A stretch of DNA of 64,000 nucleotides, taken from Gemmatimonadota bacterium (GTDB lineage Bacteria > Gemmatimonadota > Gemmatimonadetes > Longimicrobiales > Gaopeijiaceae). Shown here piece after piece: positions 37,033 through 47,993 of this stretch (its first letter is position 1; every line of letters starts with the position of its first letter). The translations under genes were made by a program, and so were the position numbers. The DNA lies in contig VXQO01000051.1 in NCBI GenBank assembly GCA_009838975.1, positions 1 through 64,000 on the forward strand. The letters are read 5' to 3'. Under the pieces are notes generated by a model. That model searched no databases, was not told the origin of the DNA, and saw only the letters and a program-made list of their open reading frames with translations.

Positions 37033-37674
37033 CTAAACCCCCACCGCGGCTCGCAGAGCCGCCTGGACTTCGTCGATGCCGCCCGCGCCGTCCACCCGCA
37101 CCAGCCGGCCGTTGACATCGTAGTATCCGACAAGTGGGGCAGTGGTTTCGCGGTAGACCGCAAGACGGGTGCGCACGGTATCAGGCTGATCGTCGGCCCG
37201 ATGTATCAGCCGCTCGCCGGTGTCGTCGCAGAGGCCGTCCCTGCGGGGAGGATCGAAGTAGATGTTGTAGACGCGCCCCGAAGGCGACGACCGGCGCCCC
37301 GAGATCCGCCTGAAGAGAATCGCGTCGTTCGCTTCGAGGAGCGCGACGCGATCCACCGCGCGGCCCGCCGCGGCCAGCACCGCGTCCAGCGCTTCGGCCT
37401 GAGCGACTGTACGCGGAAAGCCGTCGAAGATGACGCCCCGCCCGGGGTCCAGGCCAGCCAGGTGCTCCCGTACCAGGTCGACGATCACTTCGTCGGGGAC
37501 GAGTTCGCCCGCGTCCATGTACTCCCGGGCTTCCAGACCAAGCGCGGTCCCCTGCCTCAGCGCCGCCCGCAACAGGTCGCCCGTTGAAACGTGGGCCCAG
37601 CCCAGAGTCCGGCTGAGGCGAACCCCCTGCGTACCCTTTCCAACCCCTGGAGACCCCAGGAGGACGACGATCAT
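37033..37674 (-). CDS. adk: Adenylate kinase
   Basis: 213 residues. AMP + ATP to 2 ADP. P-loop GSPGVGKGT at the N-terminus, AMP site DGFPRTVAQAEAL, and the lid GRRSSPSGRVYNIYFDPP, which lacks the four zinc cysteines and so is the non-zinc long form. ATG at 37674 puts the first strand at the normal place; TTG 37692 or GTG 37689 would add six or five residues. Confidence 0.93.
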   Translation of the reverse strand: MIVVLLGSPGVGKGTQGVRLSRTLGWAHVSTGDLLRAALRQGTALGLEAREYMDAGELVPDEVIVDLVREHLAGLDPGRGVIFDGFPRTVAQAEALDAVLAAAGRAVDRVALLEANDAILFRRISGRRSSPSGRVYNIYFDPPRRDGLCDDTGERLIHRADDQPDTVRTRLAVYRETTAPLVGYYDVNGRLVRVDGAGGIDEVQAALRAAVGV

Positions 37675-37700
37675 GCCGGCGGTTTCCACCAAACGGTTCC

Positions 37701-39014
37701 CTACATGTACCGCTGGCGACCGCGCATCTTGACCCGGCCCTTCTTCATGAAGCCGTCGTAGTGGCGCAGAAGCAGGTGCTGCTGTGCCTGCTGAACCGTG
37801 TCGAGACCGACTCCGACGACGATCAGGAGACTCGTGCCTCCAAACGCGAAGTTCTGAATGCCGAAGATATCGAAGATGAAGAAGGGCACGAGGGCGATGA
37901 AAGCGAGGTACATCGAGCCCGGCAGCGTGACCCGGGTGAGGATCCGGTCGATGTATTCGGCCGTGCGGGCCCCGGGTTTGACACCGGGGATGAACGCACC
38001 CTGCTTCTTGAGATTCTCCGCGAGATCCACCGGATTGAAGATGATCGCCGTGTAGAAATACGTGAAGAAGATGATCAGGATCGCATACGTGATGTAGTAG
38101 GCCCAGTTCCCCGGCTGGAAGATGGCCGCCAGGTCGGATATGAAGCCGATCGAACTGAACGCCGCGAGCGTCCCCGGGACTACGATGAAGGACTGGGCGA
38201 AGATGATCGGCATCACGCCCGCAGAATTGATGCGCAGCGGGATGTGGCTCTTCTGGCCTTCTCTGATGCGCCCCCGTCCGACCACCTTGCGGGGGATCTG
38301 CACCGGGATTCTGCGGGCCGCCATCGTCATGCCCACGACACCGGCCGTGATCCCCACAAGGATGGCCAGGAGAACGACGACCGCGAACAGGCCGATCTCG
38401 CCCACCATGAGCGATTCCCAGGTTCGCGCAATGGCCCCCGGAAAGCCCTGGATGATCGAGAAGAAGATCATCAGCGACATGCCGTTGCCCACGCCGTGCT
38501 CCGTGATCTGCTCACCCAGCCACATCACGAAAACGCCGCCGACCGTGAGCGTTACAACCGTGGTGAATACGAAGGACCCCCCCGGAGCGGGCACGGCGCT
38601 GCCCAGTCCCTGCAGGAAGTTCGCGTAGGCGAAGGCTTGGATCACGCACAGCAGAACGGTCGTGTATCGGGTCCATTGAGTCAGCTTTTTGCGACCCTGT
38701 TCACCCTCCTTCTGGAGCTTCTCCACCGTGGGGAAGACCGCCGCCAGCAACTGGAACATGATGCTCGCGGAGATGTAGGGCATGATTCCGAGTGCGAGGA
38801 TCGTCGCCCGGCTGAGCCCCCCGCCGACGAACATGTCGTAGACGCCGAGAAACGTCTGTGAGAACTGGCCGGCCAGCTGCTGGAGAGCCCCGACGTCCAC
38901 ACCCGGAACGGTGATGTGAGATCCGATCCGGTAAACCAGCATGATGAAGAGCGTGAAGAGAATCTTGCTCTTCAGCTCCGGAGCCCGAAACAGATTCGGG
39001 ATCGGATTGGCCAT
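37701..39014 (-). CDS. secY: Protein translocase channel subunit SecY
   Basis: 437 residues with ten predicted membrane segments. PYISASIMFQLL and the cytosolic loop PVQIPRKVVGRGRI are recognisable, as is the C-terminal region GTSLLIVVGVGLDTVQQ. It forms the Sec pore used with SecA, which is encoded about 13 kb downstream in transcription direction. Nine bases after rplO. Confidence 0.95.
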   Translation of the reverse strand: MANPIPNLFRAPELKSKILFTLFIMLVYRIGSHITVPGVDVGALQQLAGQFSQTFLGVYDMFVGGGLSRATILALGIMPYISASIMFQLLAAVFPTVEKLQKEGEQGRKKLTQWTRYTTVLLCVIQAFAYANFLQGLGSAVPAPGGSFVFTTVVTLTVGGVFVMWLGEQITEHGVGNGMSLMIFFSIIQGFPGAIARTWESLMVGEIGLFAVVVLLAILVGITAGVVGMTMAARRIPVQIPRKVVGRGRIREGQKSHIPLRINSAGVMPIIFAQSFIVVPGTLAAFSSIGFISDLAAIFQPGNWAYYITYAILIIFFTYFYTAIIFNPVDLAENLKKQGAFIPGVKPGARTAEYIDRILTRVTLPGSMYLAFIALVPFFIFDIFGIQNFAFGGTSLLIVVGVGLDTVQQAQQHLLLRHYDGFMKKGRVKMRGRQRYM

Positions 39015-39023
39015 CGCCGCCGC

Positions 39024-39485
39024 CTACCCCTCCTCCCCGCCGTGCGGGGAAAGTATCGTCACCGAGCCGCCGGCGCCTTCTATCTTCTCGCGGGCGGCAC
39101 CACTCACGGCGTGCACGGAACAACGGATCGGTTCGGCAACCTCGCCCGTGCCGAGTATCTTCACCGGAGCACGCAGGGTCCGGATCAGGCCCGACGCCTT
39201 CAGCGTTTCAGGGGTGGCATCGCCATCGAGAATACCCAGGTCACCGACGTTCACGACCTGATACTCGACCCGGTTGCGGTTCTTGAAGCCCCGCTTGGGG
39301 ATGCGACGCTGCAACGGCATCTGGCCGCCCTCGAACCACGCGGGGACGCCCCCACCCGAGCGGGAGTTCTGTCCATCCTGCCCACGGCCGGCCGTCTTGC
39401 CGCTGCCGGACCCCGGGCCCCGGCCCAGGCGCTTGCGCGCGCGGCGTGACCCCTTTGCGGACTTGAGGTTGTGCAGTTCTATCAT
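39024..39485 (-). CDS. rplO: 50S ribosomal protein L15
   Basis: 153 residues. Glycine/arginine-rich N-terminus (RKRLGRGPGSGSGKTAGRG, GGQMPLQRRIPKRGF) typical of L15, then a globular C-terminus. It precedes secY as usual in the spc operon. Confidence 0.96.
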   Translation of the reverse strand: MIELHNLKSAKGSRRARKRLGRGPGSGSGKTAGRGQDGQNSRSGGGVPAWFEGGQMPLQRRIPKRGFKNRNRVEYQVVNVGDLGILDGDATPETLKASGLIRTLRAPVKILGTGEVAEPIRCSVHAVSGAAREKIEGAGGSVTILSPHGGEEG

Positions 39486-39488
39486 CGC

Positions 39489-39674
39489 TCAGTCTACCTC
39501 CGTGACCTCGAGCAGATGGTCCAGTTTCGCGATGATCCCGCGAATCGCGGGCGTATCGTCGTGGACCACCGACTGCTGGTGCCGTTTGATGCCCAGCGCG
39601 TCCAGCATTCGCTGCTGGATCTTCTGGCGACCCAGAGCGCTGCGCACCTGCGTGATCCTTATCTGCCTAGCCAC
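39489..39674 (-). CDS. rpmD: 50S ribosomal protein L30
   Basis: 61 residues from a GTG start. [24 protein letters not shown] matches the L30 ferredoxin-like fold. The start overlaps the rpsE stop by 8 bases. Confidence 0.94.
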   Translation of the reverse strand: MARQIRITQVRSALGRQKIQQRMLDALGIKRHQQSVVHDDTPAIRGIIAKLDHLLEVTEVD

Positions 39675-40188
39675 CTTGCCGTACCCCCAGCTGTTCGACC
39701 GTTACACCCCGGGCAGCGGCGACATCGTAGGCTGTCACCAACGACTCCAGACCGCTCATGGTGGCGCGCACCACGTTGATCGGGTTGTTCGTCCCCAGGC
39801 ACTTGGTCAGGACGTCGGTAATACCTGCTGCCTCGAGAACGGCGCGTACCGGACCTCCCGCGATCACGCCGGTACCCGGCGCAGCCGGCCGCAACAGAAC
39901 GCGTCCGGCTCCCCAACGCCCGATGATCTCGTGCGGGATGGTTCCGTTGACTACCGGCACCTTCACCATGTTGCGCCGAGCCTGCTCAAAGGACTTCCGA
40001 ATGGCCTCGGCCACTTCGCTTGCCTTGGCGTGGGCGGTTCCCACCCGTCCGGCCTGGTCGCCAACGGCCACGAGCGCCGTGAAGGAGAACCGCCGACCAC
40101 CCTTGACCACCTTTGCCACCCGGTTGATGTGAATCAGGTTTTCGACCTGCTCCCCGGCGTCGCGCGGCCCCATCTTGTCTCTGGCCAT
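39667..40188 (-). CDS. rpsE: 30S ribosomal protein S5
   Basis: 173 residues. The double-stranded RNA-binding-like N-terminus has [20 protein letters not shown] and the S5 C-terminal domain has [23 protein letters not shown]. Its ATG overlaps the rplR stop as ATGA. Accuracy-related protein of the small subunit. Confidence 0.96.
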   Translation of the reverse strand: MARDKMGPRDAGEQVENLIHINRVAKVVKGGRRFSFTALVAVGDQAGRVGTAHAKASEVAEAIRKSFEQARRNMVKVPVVNGTIPHEIIGRWGAGRVLLRPAAPGTGVIAGGPVRAVLEAAGITDVLTKCLGTNNPINVVRATMSGLESLVTAYDVAAARGVTVEQLGVRQGG

Positions 40189-40592
40189 CAGAACACCAAT
40201 CCTCCTTCCCGCGCGCCCTCGGCGAACGCCTTGACGCGGCCGTGATAGCGATACCCGCCACGATCGAACACTACCTTCGTGATGCCGTGCTCCCGTGCCC
40301 GCTCCGCCAGCAGCCGGCCCGCGGCCTTCGCGGTTCCGACCTTGCCGTTCCCGGGGCTCTCGGGCGGGTTGCGCAACTCTGGGGCGAGCGTCGAAAGCCC
40401 CACCAGTGTGTGGTGGGCATCATCGTTGATCACCTGGCCCTCGATATTGCGCAGTGAGCGGAAGACCGCGAGGCGTGGCCTCTCGAGCGTGCCGTACACC
40501 TGCTTTCGAATCCGGCTGTGGCGTCGATAGCGTTGCAGCCGCCGGCTCTTCCTCAGTTTGCTTGCCTTGATCATGGTCGTTCGGTCCGTCAC
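40188..40592 (-). CDS. rplR: 50S ribosomal protein L18
   Basis: 134 residues from a GTG (40592) whose codon overlaps the rplF stop; an ATG at 40574 ([12 protein letters not shown]) is an equally good start and gives 128. Core [18 protein letters not shown] and [26 protein letters not shown] bind 5S rRNA. Confidence 0.94.
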   Translation of the reverse strand: MTDRTTMIKASKLRKSRRLQRYRRHSRIRKQVYGTLERPRLAVFRSLRNIEGQVINDDAHHTLVGLSTLAPELRNPPESPGNGKVGTAKAAGRLLAERAREHGITKVVFDRGGYRYHGRVKAFAEGAREGGLVF

Positions 40593-41137
40593 TTTCCGGC
40601 CGTCTTGCCGGCCTTGCGCCGGACGTATTCACCCTGGTATCTGACACCCTTGCCCTTGTACGGCTCCGGCGGACGAAAGGACCGGATCACTGCGGCGGTG
40701 TGTCCCACCTGTTGTTTGTCCGCGCCGCTGACAATGATCGTCGTCGGATTCGGGGTCTCGAGCCGGATCCCGTCCGGCGCGGGAAAGTCGATGTTGTGCG
40801 AGAAACCCAGCCTGAGTTCCAGGCCGTTCCCCCTGGCCTGGGCGCGGTAGCCAACGCCCACGATCTCAAGTGTCTTGCTGAAGCCCTGGCTGACACCCTT
40901 CACGATATTCGCAATCAGCGCTCTCGTCAGTCCGTGCAGCGCCCGATGCGCCTTCTCGTCGGTGGGACGCGTGACTACGATCGTCTTTCCGGGTTCGTCC
41001 TGCCACCCCACGACAATGGGGGAGCGGACATCCAGTTCCAATTCCCCCTTCGGTCCCCTGGCTGCGACACGCTGTCCATCAAGCGTTACGGTCACCCCTG
41101 CGGGAACCTCCACGGGCATCTTGCCGATACGTGACAT
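40589..41137 (-). CDS. rplF: 50S ribosomal protein L6
   Basis: 182 residues, [15 protein letters not shown] at the start and the signature [22 protein letters not shown] at the end. Two similar domains. Eight bases after rpsH. Confidence 0.96.
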   Translation of the reverse strand: MSRIGKMPVEVPAGVTVTLDGQRVAARGPKGELELDVRSPIVVGWQDEPGKTIVVTRPTDEKAHRALHGLTRALIANIVKGVSQGFSKTLEIVGVGYRAQARGNGLELRLGFSHNIDFPAPDGIRLETPNPTTIIVSGADKQQVGHTAAVIRSFRPPEPYKGKGVRYQGEYVRRKAGKTAGK

Positions 41138-41145
41138 GAGACCTC

Positions 41146-41538
41146 CTACCAGACCTCGGCCAGAACTTCGCCGCCCACCCTGGCGGCGCGCGCCCCGCGG
41201 TCGGACAGGAGCCCCCGCGAGGTAGACAGCACCGCCATACCCAGGCCACCTCGAATTCTGGGTATTTCGCCGACGTTCACATACCGGCGGCGCCCCGGGC
41301 GCGACACGCGAACGATGTGGCGGATTACGGGCTTCCCCTCGTAATACTTCAGGTACACGCGGACGAGGCCGTGCCGTCCGTCGTTCAGGACCTTGTAGTC
41401 GTAGACGAAGGCGTTCTCCTTCAGAAGCCTTGCGATCTCGACCTTCAGCTTGGACAGGGGTATATCGGCCCACCGATGGCCCGCCTGGCCGGCGTTGCGG
41501 ATTCGCGTGAGCATGTCCGCGATGGGATCGGTCATCAT
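41146..41538 (-). CDS. rpsH: 30S ribosomal protein S8
   Basis: 130 residues: [13 protein letters not shown] at the start and [26 protein letters not shown] at the end. It follows rplE by only 20 bases; rpsN, which usually stands between them, is absent. Confidence 0.96.
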   Translation of the reverse strand: MMTDPIADMLTRIRNAGQAGHRWADIPLSKLKVEIARLLKENAFVYDYKVLNDGRHGLVRVYLKYYEGKPVIRHIVRVSRPGRRRYVNVGEIPRIRGGLGMAVLSTSRGLLSDRGARAARVGGEVLAEVW

Positions 41539-41558
41539 GGTCGTTTGCTCTCTCTTCG

Positions 41559-42134
41559 TCAGTTCCGTGCCCCGATGATCACCGGGATCTCCCCACGGAA
41601 CGGGAATCCCAGCTGTCGCAGAAGGGCGTAAGCCTGGTCGTCCTTGTTGGTCGAGGTCACCACCGTAACGTCCATTCCATGGATCCGGTTGACCTTGTCG
41701 TAGTCGACTTCCGGGAAGATGATCTGCTCCCTGATACCCACCGTGTAGTTGCCCCGACCGTCGAAGGAGCGAGTGTTGAGTCCCCGAAAATCACGAATCC
41801 GCGGAACTGCAACGGACACGAACCTGTCCAGAAACTCCCACATGTTCCGCCGACGCAGGGTAACCGAAGCGCCAACCGGCATGCCTTCACGCAATCTGAA
41901 GTTCGAGATGGACTTGCGGGCCCTCGTGATCACGGGCTTCTGTCCCGAGATCACCGCCAGCTCGCCAGCCACCGAATCTATGAGCTTGCGATCGCGGCTA
42001 CCCTCTCCGACACCGACGTTGAGGGTCACCTTCACGACCTGCGGGATCTGATGCGGGTTCGCAAAGCCGAACTGTTCCTGGAGGGCCGGTTGCGCCACAC
42101 CCCTGTAGTGCGCCAGCAGTCTCGGTTCTTTCAT
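41559..42134 (-). CDS. rplE: 50S ribosomal protein L5
   Basis: 191 residues from [10 protein letters not shown], which follows GGAG; an ATG at 42155 would add seven residues but has no ribosome-binding site. [35 protein letters not shown] and [20 protein letters not shown] bind 5S rRNA and the P-site tRNA. Typical length. Confidence 0.95.
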   Translation of the reverse strand: MKEPRLLAHYRGVAQPALQEQFGFANPHQIPQVVKVTLNVGVGEGSRDRKLIDSVAGELAVISGQKPVITRARKSISNFRLREGMPVGASVTLRRRNMWEFLDRFVSVAVPRIRDFRGLNTRSFDGRGNYTVGIREQIIFPEVDYDKVNRIHGMDVTVVTSTNKDDQAYALLRQLGFPFRGEIPVIIGARN

Positions 42135-42168
42135 GCTCTCATGGTCTCCGTCCATTGAACGCGACGGA

Positions 42169-42504
42169 TCAACCCGGCTTCGGGACCGGGTTGCCGCTTC
42201 TCACCGCGATTCGTTCCTTGTAGCCATCGGGTTCCACCCGCATGCGTACGCGGCTGGCGTCTCCGCTGGCGGGATCCAGCAGCATCACGTTCGACAGGTG
42301 GATGGATCCCTCGAAGCTGATGATACCGCCCTCCGGATTGGCCTGGGACGGCTTCGTGTGGCGTTTCCTCATGTTCACGCCCTGCACGACCACACGGTTC
42401 GTGTCCTGCAATACCCGGAGCACCGTCCCCTCGGCGTCGCGATAGTTGCCGCGAATCACCCTGACACGGTCGCCCTTCACGATCCTGGTTCTGGCTCTGG
42501 CCAT
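42169..42504 (-). CDS. rplX: 50S ribosomal protein L24
   Basis: 111 residues with the KOW motif [20 protein letters not shown] near the N-terminus and GINMRKRH-like [12 protein letters not shown]. Assembly initiator of the large subunit. Confidence 0.95.
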   Translation of the reverse strand: MARARTRIVKGDRVRVIRGNYRDAEGTVLRVLQDTNRVVVQGVNMRKRHTKPSQANPEGGIISFEGSIHLSNVMLLDPASGDASRVRMRVEPDGYKERIAVRSGNPVPKPG

Positions 42505-42507
42505 GTT

Positions 42508-42876
42508 CTAGAGCACCTCCGGGGCCAGTGAGACGATTCTCATGTACCGCTTTTCCCGGAGTTCCCGGCCCACTGGCCCGAAGATGCGGGTTCCCCGGGG
42601 CTCCTTCTGGGCGTTGATCAGCACGGCGGCGTTGTCGTCAAAGCGGATGTAGGTGCCGTCGCGCCGACGCATCTCCTTGGCGGTGCGCACCACCACAGCT
42701 TCCATGACTTCGCCCTTCTTGACCGCGGCGTTTGGCACCGCGTCCTTGATCGTCACGATCACCCGATCGCCGATGCGGGCGTAGCGCCGCCCGGATCCCC
42801 CGAGCACCCGAATGCACAGGGCACGCCTGGCACCCGAGTTATCGGCGATCTTCAGCATTGATTCCTGTTGGATCAT
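42508..42876 (-). CDS. rplN: 50S ribosomal protein L14
   Basis: 122 residues, [22 protein letters not shown] and [29 protein letters not shown], the full family frame. Three bases before rplX. Confidence 0.97.
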   Translation of the reverse strand: MIQQESMLKIADNSGARRALCIRVLGGSGRRYARIGDRVIVTIKDAVPNAAVKKGEVMEAVVVRTAKEMRRRDGTYIRFDDNAAVLINAQKEPRGTRIFGPVGRELREKRYMRIVSLAPEVL

Positions 42877-42911
42877 CGGACTCTAACCGGCTCCTGGCTC
42901 CGTCCGGGCCT

Positions 42912-43178
42912 TCAATCGGGCCTCTCTATGAGTTCAACCACACGCCACCTCTTGGTCTTCGAGAGCGGGCGCGTCTCCATGATCGAAACCTTGTCCCCCA
43001 CCGTGAATTCGTTCGCCTCATCGTGGGCGTGGTACTTCTGCGTGCGGGTGACCTGCTTCCCGTAGAGCGGATGGGCGAAGCGCCGCTCGACCAGAACCGT
43101 CACCGTCTTTTCCGCCCTGTCGCTCACCACGACGCCGGTCCGCACCTTGCGGGACCTGCGAAGGCTGTTGTCACTCAT
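42912..43178 (-). CDS. rpsQ: 30S ribosomal protein S17
   Basis: 88 residues with the OB-fold: [27 protein letters not shown] and [26 protein letters not shown] at 43178 overlaps the rpmC stop by 8 bases. Confidence 0.95.
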   Translation of the reverse strand: MSDNSLRRSRKVRTGVVVSDRAEKTVTVLVERRFAHPLYGKQVTRTQKYHAHDEANEFTVGDKVSIMETRPLSKTKRWRVVELIERPD

Positions 43179-43371
43179 CACCCGTGCTCCGGCGTTCGTG
43201 GAGAATGGTCTTGATGCGTGCGATATCCCGTCGGATCTCGCGTCGCAGCTTCGGGTTCTCGAGCTGCATCGTCGCACTCCGAAAGCGCAGACGGAATTGT
43301 TCCATCTTCAACTCTCCGAGCCGATGCTCGAGCTCCGCATTCTCCAGCTCTCTGACTTCTTCGGGCTTCAC
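43171..43371 (-). CDS. rpmC: 50S ribosomal protein L29
   Basis: 66 residues from a GTG start: [29 protein letters not shown], two helices as expected, ending in a charged tail. 28 bases after rplP. Confidence 0.94.
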   Translation of the reverse strand: MKPEEVRELENAELEHRLGELKMEQFRLRFRSATMQLENPKLRREIRRDIARIKTILHERRSTGDE

Positions 43372-43399
43372 CGCGTCACTCCAGATCCCGTGGATCGGT

Positions 43400-43816
43400 T
43401 CACAGTTGCGACTCCCGCGAGACGAAGCGCGTCTTCACGGGAAGTTTGAACGAGGCCAACTCCATGGCCCTCCGGGCCGTCTCCTCGGGAACGCCCTCGA
43501 GCTCGAACATGATCCGCCCGGGCTTGACCACGGCCACCCACTCCTCCGGATTGCCCTTTCCCTTGCCCATGCGCGTTTCGGCAGGCTTCTTGGTGACGGG
43601 CTTGTCGGGAAAGATGCGGATCCAGACCTTGCCACCCCTCCTCACATGCCGGGTGATTGCAACACGGGCCGATTCGATCTGCCGATTGGTGATCCAGCTC
43701 GCCTGCGTCGCCTGGAGACCGTACTGGCCGAAGGACACCCTGCTCCCCCGGTATGCCTTGCCGCGCATCTTCCCCTTGTGGGTCTTTCGGCGCTTGATGC
43801 GTTTGGGTGCCAGCAT
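43400..43816 (-). CDS. rplP: 50S ribosomal protein L16
   Basis: 138 residues: [49 protein letters not shown] and [22 protein letters not shown]. Near the A-site tRNA elbow. Standard length. Confidence 0.97.
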   Translation of the reverse strand: MLAPKRIKRRKTHKGKMRGKAYRGSRVSFGQYGLQATQASWITNRQIESARVAITRHVRRGGKVWIRIFPDKPVTKKPAETRMGKGKGNPEEWVAVVKPGRIMFELEGVPEETARRAMELASFKLPVKTRFVSRESQL

Positions 43817-43825
43817 AGTCGCTCC

Positions 43826-44497
43826 TTAGCCTCTGCTGCCCGGCCCGGCCGAATAGGTCCGACCGAAGCGGTCCTCGATCACTTCGCCCTTGAAGATCCA
43901 GCACTTGACCCCTACGACTCCGTAGGTGGTAGCAGCCTGGACGTGGGAATAGTCGATGTCGGCACGCAGGGTGTGGAGAGGCACCCGCCCCTCGTTGTAC
44001 CCCTCGGTCCGAGCGATCTCGGCGCCACCAAGCCGTCCCGCACACTGAATCCGGATACCCTCGGCTCCCGCGCGCATCGCTGATTGCACCGCCCGCTTCA
44101 TGGCACGCCTGAACGAGATCCGCTGCCGGATCTGGTGCGCCACGTTGTCGGCGACCAGTCGGGCGTTGATTTCGGGACGCTTGATCTCTTCGACGTTCAC
44201 CGAGACTTCGCTGTTGGTCAGCACCGCGAGTTCATCGCGCAGCTTGTCGACCTCCGCTCCCCGCTTCCCGATCACCACGCCGGGCCGGGCCGTATGCAGC
44301 GTCACGACAAGCTTGGACGGCTTGCGCGCGATCTCCACCTTGGCGAGCGCTGCGTGGTTGAGGCGCCGGTGAAGGTAGGTACGAATCGTATGGTCTTCCT
44401 TGAGCAGCTTGGGGAAGTCCCGTTCCGCATACCATCGGGAGCGCCAATCCGCCACGATCCCGAGCCGGAACCCGCGTGGGTGGGTTTTCTGGCCCAT
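43826..44497 (-). CDS. rpsC: 30S ribosomal protein S3
   Basis: 223 residues. [14 protein letters not shown], the KH domain segment [22 protein letters not shown] and the C-terminal domain with [11 protein letters not shown] and [15 protein letters not shown]. mRNA-entry protein. Three bases after rplV. Confidence 0.97.
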   Translation of the reverse strand: MGQKTHPRGFRLGIVADWRSRWYAERDFPKLLKEDHTIRTYLHRRLNHAALAKVEIARKPSKLVVTLHTARPGVVIGKRGAEVDKLRDELAVLTNSEVSVNVEEIKRPEINARLVADNVAHQIRQRISFRRAMKRAVQSAMRAGAEGIRIQCAGRLGGAEIARTEGYNEGRVPLHTLRADIDYSHVQAATTYGVVGVKCWIFKGEVIEDRFGRTYSAGPGSRG

Positions 44498-44500
44498 CCG

Positions 44501-44854
44501 CTAACTCTCCTTCACTTTCACTTCCACGGTGATGTGGCTCGTCCTTCTCTTCCGAGGTGTAGCACGGCCCATCGCACCGGCTCTCCAGCGCTTGAGCGTC
44601 GGACCCTCGTCGACGAAAACGCGGCTGACGACCAGCTCGTCGACATCGACCGAATCCCCGTCCCTGTCGGCCCGGTCGCGGGCATTCGCCACCGCGGAGC
44701 GCAGGGTCTTGCCCACCGGCACGGCCGCGGCTTTCGGGGAGAACCGGAGGACCGTAATGGCGTCGTTGACGGACCGTCCCCTGATCAGGTCGACGACCAG
44801 CCGCACCTTCCTGGGACTCATTCTGATGTGCCTGGCGATCGCTCGCGCTTCCAT
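44501..44854 (-). CDS. rplV: 50S ribosomal protein L22
   Basis: 117 residues: [26 protein letters not shown] and the hairpin-end [19 protein letters not shown] that lines the exit tunnel. Confidence 0.96.
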   Translation of the reverse strand: MEARAIARHIRMSPRKVRLVVDLIRGRSVNDAITVLRFSPKAAAVPVGKTLRSAVANARDRADRDGDSVDVDELVVSRVFVDEGPTLKRWRAGAMGRATPRKRRTSHITVEVKVKES

Positions 44855-44865
44855 GGCGACGTCTC

Positions 44866-45150
44866 CTACCTCCTCGACCGCTTGTCGGCAAGCTTGCCGC
44901 CGTGGCCCCGGAACAGCCGCGTCGGTGCGAACTCGCCCAGCTTGTGGCCGACCATGTTCTCGCTGATGTAGATCGGGATGAACTTGTTCCCGTTGTGCAC
45001 GGCGATCGTGTGGCCAACGAAATCGGGAGAGATCGTGGACGCCCTCGACCAGGTACGAACCACGGTTCTCTCGTTGCGCGCGTTCATCGCCTCGATCCTG
45101 CGCAGGAGCTTCTCACTGATGAACGGTCCCTTCTTGACGCTTCGCGGCAT
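44866..45150 (-). CDS. rpsS: 30S ribosomal protein S19
   Basis: 94 residues: [38 protein letters not shown] and [16 protein letters not shown]. Typical S19. Confidence 0.97.
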   Translation of the reverse strand: MPRSVKKGPFISEKLLRRIEAMNARNERTVVRTWSRASTISPDFVGHTIAVHNGNKFIPIYISENMVGHKLGEFAPTRLFRGHGGKLADKRSRR

Positions 45151-45178
45151 CGCTATTCCTCGTTCTTCCCGGGCCCGC

Positions 45179-46018
45179 TCAGCGCGTGGCCTTCCCGCGC
45201 TTGCGCCCGCGGACGATGAACTTGTTGGACTCCTTCTTCCTCTTCCGGGTCTTGGTGCCTTCGGGCTTGCCCCACGGAGTCACCGGGGGACGCCCTCCGG
45301 AGGCCTTGCCCTCGCCGCCGCCCAGCGGATGATCCACCGGATTCATGGCTACGCCACGGACCTTGGGCCGACGGCCTCGCCACCGATTGGCACCGGCCTT
45401 GCCGAGTGACTGGAGGTTGTGATCCGCGTTGCCGACCTGCCCCACCGTCGCCAGACACCGCATGTGGATGCGCCGGACCTCGGTGGAAGGCAGCCGCAGG
45501 GTCACGTAGTCGCCCTCCTTTGCGACCACCTGCACGCCGGCTCCGGCCGAGCGCGCCAACTGCCCCCCCTTGCCCGGCTTCATCTCTACGTTGTGGACCA
45601 TGGTGCCCAGTGGAACCCGCTCCAGGGGCAGCGCGTTTCCCGGACGCACGTCGGCGTCGGGTCCGGACGACACCACGTCGCCCACTCCGGTGCCACGGAC
45701 GTGGAGCATGTATCGCTTGTCGCCATCCTCATAGTGGACCAGGGCTATCAAGGCCGATCGGTTGGGATCGTACTCGATCTCGGCGATCCTTCCGCGGACG
45801 CCGAACTTGTCGCGCCTGAAGTCGACCTTGCGATACTTGCGCTTGTTGCCTCCGCCCCGCCGCCGCACGGTGATACGACCATGGTGGTTTCGGCCGCCCG
45901 ACCGGGTCAGCGGCTCGGTCAGCGACTTCTCGGGACCCTTGCGGGTCACGGCGTCCTTGGCCGTCGTGGACCGGAACCGGCTCCCGGGGGTTACCGGTTT
46001 GAATTTCTTGAGCGCCAT
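45179..46018 (-). CDS. rplB: 50S ribosomal protein L2
   Basis: 279 residues. [36 protein letters not shown] and [23 protein letters not shown], including the conserved histidine near the peptidyl-transferase centre. Two bases after rplW. Confidence 0.97.
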   Translation of the reverse strand: MALKKFKPVTPGSRFRSTTAKDAVTRKGPEKSLTEPLTRSGGRNHHGRITVRRRGGGNKRKYRKVDFRRDKFGVRGRIAEIEYDPNRSALIALVHYEDGDKRYMLHVRGTGVGDVVSSGPDADVRPGNALPLERVPLGTMVHNVEMKPGKGGQLARSAGAGVQVVAKEGDYVTLRLPSTEVRRIHMRCLATVGQVGNADHNLQSLGKAGANRWRGRRPKVRGVAMNPVDHPLGGGEGKASGGRPPVTPWGKPEGTKTRKRKKESNKFIVRGRKRGKATR

Positions 46019-46020
46019 GG

Positions 46021-46329
46021 TCAACCCATCTCGTAGAATTCGATCTCGTCGCCCTGGACCAACTGCACGACCGCCTTCTTGTAGGAGGCGCGACGTCCCA
46101 GATTCCAGTTCTTGGCCATCCGGCCGAGCAATGCCCGCTTGGCCTTGCCGGGGTATCGCATGGTGCGCACGTCCTCGACCTTGACGTCCCAAAGGGCTTC
46201 CACGGCCCTTGCAATCTCATGCTTGTTGGCGCGCTCGTTCACGACGAAGGTGTAGAGGCTCGCTTCCATCTGCTCCGTCGTCTTCTCCGTGATGACCGGA
46301 GAGACGATCACGTCATAGGCCTCGCGCAT
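46021..46329 (-). CDS. rplW: 50S ribosomal protein L23
   Basis: 102 residues: [27 protein letters not shown], the docking site for trigger factor and SRP at the tunnel exit. ATG overlaps the rplD stop (ATGA). Confidence 0.95.
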   Translation of the reverse strand: MREAYDVIVSPVITEKTTEQMEASLYTFVVNERANKHEIARAVEALWDVKVEDVRTMRYPGKAKRALLGRMAKNWNLGRRASYKKAVVQLVQGDEIEFYEMG

Positions 46330-47000
46330 CAGGCGACCTCCGTAACCTGGATCGGCCTGCGTCGTGGGCGATCTTCGGCGGCGGGAGCCGGTGGCAGGCC
46401 CGCCAGCGCCGCTTCCTCGATGATCACGGTTCCGGACCACACGACATCGAACGACGATTCCTGACCGAAGGGCAGGACCCGCACTCCGGCCAGGTTCCGG
46501 CCCGACAGGAAGAGGTTCCGATTTGCGCCGTGAGTCAGGAACAGGACCTTCCCCGGCGCATCGATCCGGTCCAGCAACCGGGTCAGCCTTCGGGTCTTCG
46601 GAGCGTCGAAGTCGAACCCCTCTATCACCGCGATCCGGCCTTCGGCGGCCCGGCTGTTGAAGGCGGACTTGCGGGCGAGAGCCCGGATTCGCCGGGGGAC
46701 CCGCTGTGTCCAGGAACGAGGCAGTGGAGGAAAGGCCAGCCCTCCACCCCGCCACTGGGCAGCCCGAATAGTACCCTGCCTGGCTCGCCCGGTCCCCTTC
46801 TGGCGCCACGGCTTGCGGCTCCCTCCGGCAACGGCAGTCCGGTTTTTTCTGCGGACCGTACCCTGGCGCTGATTCGCGAGATAGGCCGTGACCGCCTGGT
46901 GGAGCGCATTCTCGTGAATCACTCCATCAAAGAGGATGTCGGGGAGTGGCACCGGCGTCCCGGCCGAACCGTCCCTGTTGATATAGCGGGCCTCGTACAT
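46329..47000 (-). CDS. rplD: 50S ribosomal protein L4
   Basis: 223 residues. [34 protein letters not shown] forms the tunnel loop; a globular domain follows with [17 protein letters not shown]. In E. coli this protein represses its own operon; whether that holds here is unknown. Confidence 0.95.
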   Translation of the reverse strand: MYEARYINRDGSAGTPVPLPDILFDGVIHENALHQAVTAYLANQRQGTVRRKNRTAVAGGSRKPWRQKGTGRARQGTIRAAQWRGGGLAFPPLPRSWTQRVPRRIRALARKSAFNSRAAEGRIAVIEGFDFDAPKTRRLTRLLDRIDAPGKVLFLTHGANRNLFLSGRNLAGVRVLPFGQESSFDVVWSGTVIIEEAALAGLPPAPAAEDRPRRRPIQVTEVA

Positions 47001-47004
47001 GTTC

Positions 47005-47622
47005 CTATTTCCGGATCAGGACGTAGCTGTTTCTGCTGCCGGGAACACCACCCTGGATAAAGATCAGGTTGCGTTCCGAATCGACGCGGACGACCTGAAG
47101 ATTCCGAATCGTCTCTCTGTTCCCGCCCATGCGGCCCGGCAGTTTCTTTCCCTTGATCACCCTCGAAGGATCGGTACCCGGCCCCATCGAACCCGGGGTA
47201 CGGGCCATCGGATGCCCATGGGAAGCAGGCCGGCCGACGAACCCGTGGCGCTTTACCACGCCCTGGAACCCGCGCCCCTTGGTGACACCTGTCACGCGCA
47301 CCCTCTGTCCCGCCTCGAATACTCCGACTGTCAGTTGCTGGCCCGGCTGGTAGACCTCGCCTTCCGCAGCCCGGAATTCGCGGATCAGGCGTGGTGCGGC
47401 GTCGAGACCGGCCCTGGACGCGTGTCCGAGTTCCGGCCTGCTCGTGCGCTTGTGTTTCTTGGCACCGAAACCGATCTGGACCGCCGCGTACCCGTCTCTG
47501 TCCTCGTTCTTCACCTGGACCACCGGGCAGGGGCCTGCTTCAAGCACGGTAACGGGGATCGCACGCCCCTCGTCGGTGAAGATCCGGGTCATCCCCAGCT
47601 TCCTGCCGATCAATCCAGGCAT
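47005..47622 (-). CDS. rplC: 50S ribosomal protein L3
   Basis: 205 residues: [17 protein letters not shown], the long loop [15 protein letters not shown], then [23 protein letters not shown]. Normal length. Confidence 0.96.
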   Translation of the reverse strand: MPGLIGRKLGMTRIFTDEGRAIPVTVLEAGPCPVVQVKNEDRDGYAAVQIGFGAKKHKRTSRPELGHASRAGLDAAPRLIREFRAAEGEVYQPGQQLTVGVFEAGQRVRVTGVTKGRGFQGVVKRHGFVGRPASHGHPMARTPGSMGPGTDPSRVIKGKKLPGRMGGNRETIRNLQVVRVDSERNLIFIQGGVPGSRNSYVLIRK

Positions 47623-47624
47623 GG

Positions 47625-47981
47625 TCAGTCCACCTTGATCTCGACGTCTACGCCCGCCGGGAGATCCAGCTTGGTGAGCGCGTCGATGGTCTGTGGGCGG
47701 CTCTCGACGATGTCGATCAGACGCTTGTGCGTCCGGAGCTCGAACTGCTCACGGCTCTTCTTGTCGATATGGGGCGATCTCAGCACCGTCCAGCGCTGGC
47801 GCCTGGTCGGAAGCGGTATGGGGCCACGGATCGTGGCGCCCGTCTTCTGGGCGGTCCGCACAATGTCTGCGGCCGTCTGGTCCACCACCCAGTGATCGAA
47901 CGCCTTCAGGCGGATCCTGATCCTGTTGGTCATCCCCCGCTGTCTTCTCGCCGGCATCGGGGCCTCGGTTGGATTTGCCAT
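47625..47981 (-). CDS. rpsJ: 30S ribosomal protein S10
   Basis: 118 residues from the ATG at 47981, which has AGG at good spacing and lies 12 bases after the tuf stop. Family homology begins at [14 protein letters not shown] (ATG 47933), which would give the usual 102 residues. [27 protein letters not shown] is the S10/NusE signature; the protein also works in antitermination with NusB. Confidence 0.94.
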   Translation of the reverse strand: MANPTEAPMPARRQRGMTNRIRIRLKAFDHWVVDQTAADIVRTAQKTGATIRGPIPLPTRRQRWTVLRSPHIDKKSREQFELRTHKRLIDIVESRPQTIDALTKLDLPAGVDVEIKVD

Positions 47982-47993
47982 TGGCCTGCTCTT

